From an uncultured Gammaproteobacteria bacterium (lineage in GTDB: Bacteria > Pseudomonadota > Gammaproteobacteria > Coxiellales > Coxiellaceae): a stretch of 6,820 nt of DNA. The notes under the pieces are model-generated. The model saw only the letters and a program-made list of their open reading frames with translations, did no database searches and was not told the DNA's origin. Location of the stretch: assembly GCA_903870185.1 (NCBI GenBank), contig CAIQCE010000207.1:1-6820 (forward strand). The letters run 5' to 3'. The position numbers and the translations under genes are program-made. Positions 1 to 4,130 of the stretch are shown here, one piece after another. The stretch's first letter is position 1. Every line of letters begins with the position of its first letter.

Positions 1-41
1 CACAACAAAGTATTAAGGCAAAAAAACAATTTCTGGACGGA

Positions 42-1694
42 TTACATCATACCGCCCATGCCACCCATTCCACCCATGCCGCCCATACCACCGCCGCCCA
101 TGCCGCCTTCATCTTTCTTAGGCTGCTCAGCGATCAAGCACTCAGTCGTGATCATCAAACCTGCGATAGAAGCTGCATGTTGCAATGCCATACGAGTTAC
201 TTTAGTCGGATCCAAAATACCCATTTGAATCATATCGCCAAATTCACCCGTTGCTGCGTTGTAACCATACTGTGCATCTTTACTTGCCATTACTTGCGCT
301 AAGATTACCGCTGGCTCTTCACCCGCATTTGCCACGATTTGACGAAGAGGAGCTTGCATCGCTCGGCGAGTAATATCCACACCGACTTGCTGATCGTGAT
401 TAAGAACGTCCACTTTATCCAAAGCCTTCAATGCTCGAATCAAAGCAACACCACCACCAGGCACTACACCTTCTTCAACCGCTGCACGAGTCGCATGCAA
501 TGCATCCTCTACTCGAGCTTTTTTCTCTTTCATTTCTACTTCAGTTGCAGCACCTACTTTAATCACTGCTACACCGCCTGCTAATTTAGCCAAACGTTCT
601 TGCAACTTTTCACGATCATAGTCAGAGCTGGAATTATTGATTTCAGCACGAATCTGTTCGATTCTAGTTTTAATAGAATCCGTTTCGCCAGAACCGTCGA
701 TGATAGTGGTATTTTCTTTAGTCACTACAATTCGTTTTGCAGTACCCAAATCCGTCACTGTCGCACCTTCCAAAGTCAAACCGACTTCTTCAGAAATCAC
801 TTTTGCACCCGTTAGAGTCGCGATATCTTGAAGCATCGCTTTACGACGATCTCCAAATCCAGGCGCCTTAACAGCGCAAACTTTCACAATGCCTCTCATG
901 TTGTTTACTACTAAAGTAGCCAAAGCTTCACCTTCGATATCTTCAGCGATGATCAACAAAGCTTTACCAGATTTCGCAACGGCTTCTAAGATAGGCAACA
1001 TTTCACGGATATTAGAAATTTTCTTATCCACTAAGAGGATGAATGGATTTTCCAATTCAGCACTCATGTTTTGTTGGTTATTGATAAAGTAAGGAGAAAC
1101 ATAACCACGATCGAACTGCATACCTTCAACGACATCCAATTCATTTTCAAAACCAGAACCATCTTCAACTGTGATAACACCTTCTTTACCCACTTTAGCC
1201 ATCGCTTCAGCGATAAGATTACCGATGCTGTCATCAGAGTTAGCAGAAATCGTACCCACTTGAGCGATAGATTTATCATCCGCACAAGGTCTGGAAATTT
1301 TCTTCAATTCTTCTACGGCAGCCAAAACAGCTTTATCAACACCACGTTTCAGATCCATTGGATTCATACCCGCTGCACGAGCCTTCAATCCTTCCACCAA
1401 AATCGCACGAGCTAATACAGTCGCTGTAGTCGTACCGTCACCCGCCAAGTCAGAAGTTTTAGACGCCACTTCTTTAACCATTTGAGCGCCCATGTTAGAA
1501 AATGGATCTTTAAGCTCAACTTCATTTGCGACACTCACACCATCTTTAGTAATGGTAGGCGTGCTGAATTTTTGCAAAACCACGTTACGACCTTTAGGTC
1601 CTAGAGTGACTTGAACCGCATCGGCCAATACGTTGGCGCCTTCCATCAAAGCCGCTAAGGCTTCAGAACCAAATTTAAAATCTTTTGCAGACAT
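42..1694 (-). CDS. groEL: GroEL, 60-kDa chaperonin (Hsp60)
   Basis: This is the large subunit of the GroEL/GroES chaperonin, a cytosolic ATP-driven double-ring 14-mer that encloses unfolded proteins. The 550-residue length is normal for the family. Visible hallmarks are LGPKGRNVVL at 31-40, TKDGVSV at 49-55 (Asp51, matching E. coli Asp52), the ATP-site motif GDGTTTATV at 85-93 (Asp86, matching Asp87), VEDALHATRAAVEEG followed by a GGG in the C-terminal equatorial part, and the Gly-Gly-Met tail at the extreme C-terminus. The one-residue offset comes from KFSTP near residue 42 where E. coli has KSFGAP. The start is fixed by an AAGAGGA ribosome site at 1702-1708, six or seven bases upstream of ATG. 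It lies 50 bp downstream of groES and is almost certainly cotranscribed from the groES promoter. No GC-rich terminator hairpin is visible in bases 1-41; only a T-run on the transcript strand (A7 at 21-27). The sequence resembles Coxiella/Legionella GroEL most closely, from memory. Confidence 0.99.
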   Translation of the reverse strand: MSAKDFKFGSEALAALMEGANVLADAVQVTLGPKGRNVVLQKFSTPTITKDGVSVANEVELKDPFSNMGAQMVKEVASKTSDLAGDGTTTATVLARAILVEGLKARAAGMNPMDLKRGVDKAVLAAVEELKKISRPCADDKSIAQVGTISANSDDSIGNLIAEAMAKVGKEGVITVEDGSGFENELDVVEGMQFDRGYVSPYFINNQQNMSAELENPFILLVDKKISNIREMLPILEAVAKSGKALLIIAEDIEGEALATLVVNNMRGIVKVCAVKAPGFGDRRKAMLQDIATLTGAKVISEEVGLTLEGATVTDLGTAKRIVVTKENTTIIDGSGETDSIKTRIEQIRAEINNSSSDYDREKLQERLAKLAGGVAVIKVGAATEVEMKEKKARVEDALHATRAAVEEGVVPGGGVALIRALKALDKVDVLNHDQQVGVDITRRAMQAPLRQIVANAGEEPAVILAQVMASKDAQYGYNAATGEFGDMIQMGILDPTKVTRMALQHAASIAGLMITTECLIAEQPKKDEGGMGGGGMGGMGGMGGMGGMM

Positions 1695-1744
1695 AATAAT
1701 TTCCTCTTTAATTTTCTATAATTTAACAGTTTGAATCGATTGAA

Positions 1745-2032
1745 TTATCCCAATACGCCCATGATGTCGTCTTCACGCATCACCACATATTCAGCACCGT
1801 CTACTTTCACTTCAGTACCGGCATATTTACCAAATAAAACTTTGTCACCCACTTTCAAATCGATAGCGCGGACTTGTCCATTATCCAAACCCTTACCAGG
1901 ACCTACAGCAACCACTTCACCCTTAGCCGGTTTTTCAGTCGCAGAATCAGGAATAATAATTCCACCTGCAGATGTTGGCTCTTCTTCCAAACGCTTGATC
2001 ACAACACGATCGTGTAATGGTCTAATTTTCAT
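1745..2032 (-). CDS. groES: GroES, 10-kDa co-chaperonin (Hsp10)
   Basis: This is the heptameric lid of the GroEL chamber; it binds ATP-loaded GroEL rings and drives the folding cycle. It has 95 residues, the standard length. It starts MKIRPLHDRVV and carries the mobile loop (about residues 16-33) with the hydrophobic tripeptide Ile25-Ile26-Ile27 after Gly-Gly, which docks into the GroEL apical domains. The rest is the usual beta-barrel (GDKVLFGKYAG, then a C-terminal DDIMGVLG). The frame stays open upstream to an ATG at 2089, but I chose the ATG at 2032. The family begins at MKIRPL, and GAGGAG at 2039-2044 sits six bases upstream of this codon. The extra 19 residues would also be encoded inside the leader, over the operator-like repeat. 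It is the first gene of the groES-groEL operon. Confidence 0.98.
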   Translation of the reverse strand: MKIRPLHDRVVIKRLEEEPTSAGGIIIPDSATEKPAKGEVVAVGPGKGLDNGQVRAIDLKVGDKVLFGKYAGTEVKVDGAEYVVMREDDIMGVLG

Positions 2033-2038
2033 CTTTAA

Positions 2039-2044
2039 CTCCTC
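2039..2044 (-). promoter_or_regulatory. Ribosome binding site deciding the groES start
   Basis: GAGGAG on the minus strand lies six bases from the ATG at 2032. It supports this start over the longer open frame that begins at 2089. Confidence 0.85.
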
Positions 2045-2074
2045 AGTCAAATGTAATTGAAACAAATTCGTAAT

Positions 2075-2101
2075 TCGGCACGCCGCCATTGGGAGTGCCC
2101 A
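2075..2101 (-). promoter_or_regulatory. CIRCE-like inverted repeat (possible HrcA operator)
   Basis: On the minus strand the arms are TGGGCACTC (2093-2101) and GCGTGCCGA (2075-2083), separated by exactly nine bases. The CIRCE consensus is TTAGCACTC, nine bases, GAGTGCTAA: the arms match at 7/9 and 6/9 positions and the spacer is exact. The site covers the predicted transcription starts, where CIRCE normally sits. The outer positions are diverged, so this may be a degenerate operator or simply a leader hairpin (GGCAC/GTGCC). No hrcA gene is in the window. Confidence 0.35.
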
Positions 2102-2128
2102 TCATAGACATATTGGGACTCGAGTCAA
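2101..2128 (-). promoter_or_regulatory. Overlapping sigma-70-like promoter of groESL
   Basis: TTGACT (2123-2128), 16 bases, then TATGAT (2101-2106) on the minus strand: five of six matches to consensus in each box. It is interleaved with the sigma-32 boxes: its -35 lies in the heat-shock spacer and its -10 just downstream of the heat-shock -10. It would give basal expression from a start near 2094. A perfect 10-bp palindrome, GACTCGAGTC (2117-2126), overlaps its -35. Confidence 0.6.
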
Positions 2129-2140
2129 GAATTCAAGGGG
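2110..2140 (-). promoter_or_regulatory. Heat-shock (sigma-32/RpoH) promoter of groESL
   Basis: Read on the minus strand, the -35 element is CCCCTTGAA (2132-2140) and the -10 element is CCCAATAT (2110-2117). Fourteen bases separate CTTGAA from CCCAATAT. The sigma-32 consensus is CTTGAAA, 11-16 bases, CCCCATNT, so both boxes fit well; the E. coli groE promoter has the same CCCTTGAA core. Transcription would start near 2102-2105, giving a leader of about 70 bases before groES. The boxes are seen directly; sigma-factor use is inferred. Confidence 0.85.
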
Positions 2141-2200
2141 AGAAGTGAAATTTATAAAATCAGCAGAACTGTAGTAGGAATTACTCCACGCTGTATATTA

Positions 2201-2234
2201 TGTAGGTTAGCGCCAAGCGTAGCACGGCCTAACA
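2201..2234. repeat. Palindromic REP-like element, TGTAGGTTAG...CCTAACA
   Basis: An imperfect hairpin between the unknown gene and the groES promoter: GTTAG (2206-2210) pairs with CTAAC (2229-2233), one base bulges (2211), then GCC (2212-2214) pairs with GGC (2226-2228). It shares its outer form (TGTAGGT...C-ACA) with the element at 3153-3227. I infer a dispersed palindromic repeat family. No U-run follows on either strand, so it is not a convincing terminator. Confidence 0.5.
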
Positions 2235-2257
2235 AAATAATTTATTCGTTTTTGCAG

Positions 2258-2278
2258 GCACGGTGCCTAGCGCCGTGC
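2258..2278. repeat. Nine-base-pair GC-rich hairpin just after the unknown gene
   Basis: GCACGGTGC (2258-2266) and GCGCCGTGC (2270-2278) enclose a CTA loop. On the plus strand all nine pairs form (one is G-U); on the minus strand one pair becomes C-A. It begins 10 bases past the stop codon of the minus-strand gene. What follows on that strand is A-rich (CTGCAAAAACG), not U-rich, so it is not a standard intrinsic terminator, though it could stabilise a 3' end. Confidence 0.5.
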
Positions 2279-2288
2279 AGAAATGGCC

Positions 2289-3026
2289 TTAAGGAGCAGA
2301 AGGACTTACTTGGACGTCCACCTGGTCACGCAACTCTGTATCCAGCTTCTTATATCTCGCACACAATTCACTAAGCGCACCTTGGGTAAGAGCTGTTTTG
2401 AGCGGACTTTTGGGTCCAGCTAATACTTCAGCTAAGTTTGCTCGGCCAGCCTCGCACGTCATTGCATGAGCTAATAAATCAGCTGCTGCAACTTTCGCGG
2501 ACTTAGATACTCCAAATCCAATACCAAAATAACGTGTATTAAATTGAGCGCCATTAACTCTACCAGCTCTATAAGCTGCCACATCCTGCATTAGTGCACC
2601 CCATTTCGCAGCTAAATCTGTACCCTTCTTTGATACATTAATTCGCTCAGAATGAGGGGGCTCCCCCTTATACTGATCTCGAGTTGCTCGCAGATATTGG
2701 TCATAGAACCGGCCTAAAGCGCCCTGGCTTAATTCAGAGCCATGATCTTCATATAATTTATATCCATCATACCTATAATTAGGGTGCGTCTTTTGCAAAG
2801 ATGCGACAAGAGCTATTACGGCCCGTTGAAGACTAGTCCCCTTCGCAGCAAGCTGATCAATATCGGCCTCCTGCGGAATAATCGGCTCACGCGTTGAAAA
2901 ATGTTCCTGTATTTCACTAGAAAGCCTCGTGATATCCTCATGGCTTCCAGTTGTCCCATAGCTAGGCTTTTCAGGAGCCGCTCCTTGAGTTGCATCTATA
3001 TTTTTTTTCTTAAACCAACCTGGCAT
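2289..3026 (-). CDS. Unrecognised 245-residue soluble protein
   Basis: I do not recognise a family. The reading frame is complete, with a very strong ribosome site (AAGGAGG at 3032-3038, five bases from ATG), so it is probably expressed. It has no signal peptide and no membrane segment. The first ~50 residues are polar and look disordered: a WFKKK patch at 4-8, then a Gly/Pro/Ser/Thr-rich stretch. Residues ~52-235 look mostly helical, with a Tyr/Asp-rich part (about 82-125: RYDGYKLYEDHG, FYDQYLRATRDQY), an Ala-rich part with YFGIGFGVSKSAK near 166-178, and two cysteines (191, 222). The tail is PSAP. It runs in the same direction as groES, 256 bp upstream, but groES has its own promoters. An intracellular lifestyle would make a host-directed effector conceivable, but no secretion signal can be shown. 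Odd: an A8 run in codons 6-9 (T8 at 3001-3008). Confidence 0.75.
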   Translation of the reverse strand: MPGWFKKKNIDATQGAAPEKPSYGTTGSHEDITRLSSEIQEHFSTREPIIPQEADIDQLAAKGTSLQRAVIALVASLQKTHPNYRYDGYKLYEDHGSELSQGALGRFYDQYLRATRDQYKGEPPHSERINVSKKGTDLAAKWGALMQDVAAYRAGRVNGAQFNTRYFGIGFGVSKSAKVAAADLLAHAMTCEAGRANLAEVLAGPKSPLKTALTQGALSELCARYKKLDTELRDQVDVQVSPSAP

Positions 3027-3031
3027 GCTAG

Positions 3032-3038
3032 CCTCCTT
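3032..3038 (-). promoter_or_regulatory. Strong Shine-Dalgarno of the unknown gene
   Basis: AAGGAGG on the minus strand, five bases before the ATG at 3026, is a full-length match to the anti-Shine-Dalgarno. It is the best evidence that this unrecognised frame is a real gene and that 3026 is its start. Confidence 0.85.
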
Positions 3039-3062
3039 AATCTAAATTATCTCGAGGCTAAA

Positions 3063-3071
3063 ACTATAGCA
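3063..3071 (-). promoter_or_regulatory. Extended -10 promoter of the unknown gene
   Basis: TGCTATAGT on the minus strand fits the extended -10 form TGnTATAAT with one mismatch. Transcription would start near 3056, giving a ~30-base leader that includes the AAGGAGG site. There is no good -35 box. The palindrome at 3090-3102 lies about where a -35 would be, so it could influence this promoter. Confidence 0.4.
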
Positions 3072-3089
3072 CAAAAATCAATGAATTAT

Positions 3090-3102
3090 GGTGCCTGGCA
3101 CC
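3090..3102. repeat. Perfect palindrome GGTGCCTGGCACC
   Basis: Two 6-base arms, GGTGCC and GGCACC, around a single T. The same 13 bases (on the opposite strand) recur inside acnA at 6290-6302, both copies preceded by AT on the plus strand. It lies upstream of the probable promoter of the unknown minus-strand gene. It may be a dispersed repeat core or a protein-binding site. Confidence 0.6.
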
Positions 3103-3152
3103 TAATCTATTCGACATAGACAAAACCCGTCGTCCTCTGGCTTATTAATAAA

Positions 3153-3227
3153 TGTAGGTCGGTGCTAAGCCCTGCATAGGTATCTGGCTAAAATACCAGA
3201 TGAACTCGACGCAGGGCGAGCCCGACA
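3153..3227. repeat. Composite nested palindromic element
   Basis: Three nested inverted repeats share one centre: GTCGG (3158-3162) with CCGAC (3222-3226); GCCCTGC (3169-3175) with GCAGGGC (3211-3217); and ATCTGG (3182-3187) with CCAGAT (3196-3201), loop of eight. The outer part, TGTAGGTCGG...GCCCGACA, resembles the element at 2201-2234. The inner hairpin looks like an insertion into the loop of such an element. The ATG (3200-3202) of the helix-turn-helix frame lies in its right half. CCGTCGTCC just outside it (3127-3135) recurs inverted at 3285-3293. Confidence 0.65.
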
Positions 3228-3553
3228 ATGAGAACCTAGGCAGAATACAAAAAAGAAAGGGGTGGATCCCGCGGACGAGCCGCGGGACGACGGAGCAGGG
3301 AATAATTGAAGCCTCTAAAAATGATAAAAGCGAACGCTTCCCTCTAGCACTGGTAGAAAAAGTTGCAGCAGGTGAAAATCCCATTAAAATCTTCAGAGAA
3401 TATCGAGAATTATCGCAGACAGAATTAGCCAAACATGTTTCAGTATCACGCCAATATATTTCCCAACTTGAAAGCAACGAACGAACAGGCACTGCCAAAA
3501 TTTTAAAAGTCATTGCTAAGGTGTTACAGGTAGAACTGGAAGATATTATTTAG
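3200..3553 (+). CDS. XRE/Cro-type helix-turn-helix protein, orphan antitoxin-like, N-terminus from repeats
   Basis: The C-terminal part (about residues 44-117) is a clear XRE/Cro DNA-binding domain of the kind found in HigA/RelB-type antitoxins: PLALVEKVAAGENPIKIFREYRE, then helix 2 SQTELAKHV (72-80) and recognition helix SRQYISQLES (83-92), ending VELEDII. Relatives usually have a folded N-terminal segment before this. Here residues 1-10 are encoded in the palindrome at 3153-3227 and residues ~21-31 (GWIPRTSRGTT) in the palindrome around 3267-3287. No Shine-Dalgarno precedes ATG 3200, and there is no other ATG in frame before the domain. So this may be a live gene with a borrowed N-terminus or, as likely, the 3' remnant of an antitoxin gene whose front was replaced by repeats. 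No toxin gene adjoins it. The domain call is firm; start and function are not. Confidence 0.6.
   Translation: MNSTQGEPDNENLGRIQKRKGWIPRTSRGTTEQGIIEASKNDKSERFPLALVEKVAAGENPIKIFREYRELSQTELAKHVSVSRQYISQLESNERTGTAKILKVIAKVLQVELEDII
3267..3287. repeat. Palindromic repeat TCCCGCGG-ACGAG-CCGCGGGA
   Basis: A perfect 8-bp GC-rich stem (3267-3274 with 3280-3287) around a 5-base loop, followed by CGACG. From memory, near-identical GGATCCCGCGG...CCGCGGGA(T/C)GACG units are dispersed in many intracellular proteobacteria and, when translated on the other strand, give peptides such as VVPRLVRGIHPF. That peptide is present here in the minus-strand frame. It lies in frame within the helix-turn-helix ORF. Its GC content is far above its surroundings. 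Confidence 0.75.
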
Positions 3554-3598
3554 CCTACTGACTGTTCTGTTTCTTTGATGCAAATTAACCGAAAGATT

Positions 3599-3628
3599 TT
3601 GCTATTTATTAAATCCTGATGAGATAAT
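3599..3628 (+). promoter_or_regulatory. Probable promoter of the Cys/His-rich small gene
   Basis: TTGCTA (3599-3604), 18 bases, GATAAT (3623-3628), with TG at 3620-3621 making an extended -10. The start would be near 3635, giving a leader of about 44 bases before ATG 3679. The -35 match is weak (4/6). Apart from this I see nothing in 3554-3678. Confidence 0.45.
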
Positions 3629-3678
3629 TTGGCCGGTAAAAACATTCATCAATTTTAATTACAAGGATATTCATAATC

Positions 3679-4008
3679 ATGAGAAGATTTTTAACTGTAG
3701 CCCTTAGTGCTAAACCGCCTGCTTTAGCTCGAGCTTTCTCCGCCAAACCCCCCGTTATTCCAGATCTTAAAACTTGTACCAGACCCGATTGCGCAGAAAA
3801 CACACATTTCAAAGCTGCAGACCATTTGGTTAATGGCCATAATAAAAAAGGGTCAGATGCATGGAGAGCACTTGTAAAGAATGGACACGTGAAGCTAGGT
3901 GGTTTTTGTGCACATGGTGAAAAACACGCCCCTTGCATGAGACATACTGTAGAAGTAACTAAAGCTGCTGAAACAACAGATTCAAAATTACCAGCACCAG
4001 GCTGCTAA
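3679..4008 (+). CDS. Unrecognised 109-residue Cys/His-rich small protein
   Basis: I do not recognise a family. The start has AAGGA at 3663-3667, eleven bases upstream, a little far but usable, and a plausible promoter further up. The N-terminus (residues 1-28) has Arg2, Arg3, Lys12, Arg18 and Lys23 and no acidic residue, with SAKPP repeated at 10-14 and 21-25. It is too polar for a normal Sec signal peptide but looks amphipathic. The body is rich in possible metal ligands: Cys33 and Cys38 (CTRPDC), His43, His49, His54, His70, then Cys77, His79, His83, Cys86 and His89 (CAHGEKHAPCMRH), and a final Cys109. Pairs of Cys/His like these suggest a zinc- or other metal-binding fold; this is inference. 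The minus-strand frame over the same bases is a shadow. A very strong hairpin follows the stop codon. Confidence 0.65.
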   Translation: MRRFLTVALSAKPPALARAFSAKPPVIPDLKTCTRPDCAENTHFKAADHLVNGHNKKGSDAWRALVKNGHVKLGGFCAHGEKHAPCMRHTVEVTKAAETTDSKLPAPGC

Positions 4009-4014
4009 AATTTA

Positions 4015-4047
4015 GTACCAGTTACGTACCCGGTACATAACTGGTAC
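4015..4047. repeat. Long near-perfect hairpin after the small gene
   Basis: GTACCAGTTA (4015-4024) pairs perfectly with TAACTGGTAC (4038-4047). Inside a single C-A mismatch, GTAC (4026-4029) pairs with GTAC (4033-4036) over a CCG loop: 14 of 15 pairs. It starts seven bases after the stop codon. The following bases (CAAAATCACTC) are not U-rich, so as a terminator it would be Rho-independent only weakly if at all. It may be a dispersed repeat, an mRNA 3'-end stabiliser or an insulator before acnA. Confidence 0.65.
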
Positions 4048-4064
4048 CAAAATCACTCAATCTC

Positions 4065-4093
4065 TTTACATCTTTCCGCGATCAGCAGAGAAT
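4065..4093 (+). promoter_or_regulatory. Candidate sigma-70-like promoter of acnA
   Basis: TTTACA (4065-4070; 5/6 to consensus), 17 bases, GAGAAT (4088-4093; 4/6). The start would be near 4100, about 30 bases before the acnA ATG. It is the best candidate between the hairpin at 4015-4047 and the gene; the -10 is mediocre. I saw no Fur- or SoxS-like box. Confidence 0.4.
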
Positions 4094-4130
4094 TGAAAAC
4101 CTATTTCCCAACGAACATTGAGGCCTTGTC

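Noticed and set aside
1..41. Intrinsic terminator of groEL
   Set aside because: A seven-base T-run exists on the transcript strand, but I found no stable GC-rich stem directly before it; the real terminator may lie outside the window.
1064..1415. Frames overlapping groEL on both strands (and similar ones within acnA)
   Set aside because: These are shadows of strongly conserved genes, with no start signals and low-complexity or biased translations.
2033..2089. N-terminal extension of GroES to the ATG at 2089
   Set aside because: It would add 19 residues not found in the family. GAGGAG sits at the right distance from the ATG at 2032, and the extension would cover the operator-like repeat and leader.
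2258..2278. Intrinsic terminator for the 245-residue gene
   Set aside because: The hairpin is strong, but the minus-strand transcript continues with an A-rich stretch rather than a U-run.
3027..3199. Toxin gene partner for the XRE antitoxin-like protein
   Set aside because: No open frame with a RelE/HigB-like sequence exists here or in 3554-3678; the space is taken by repeats and promoter sequence.
3145..3513. Minus-strand frame of 122 codons opposite the HTH gene
   Set aside because: It contains VVPRLVRGIHPF, the typical spurious peptide of a dispersed palindromic repeat, and has no domain or ribosome site. The plus frame carries a clear HTH domain.
3609..3938. Minus-strand frame of 109 codons opposite the Cys/His-rich gene
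   Set aside because: No ribosome site or promoter was found, and the composition looks like an antisense shadow. The plus frame has an upstream AAGGA and an extended -10.
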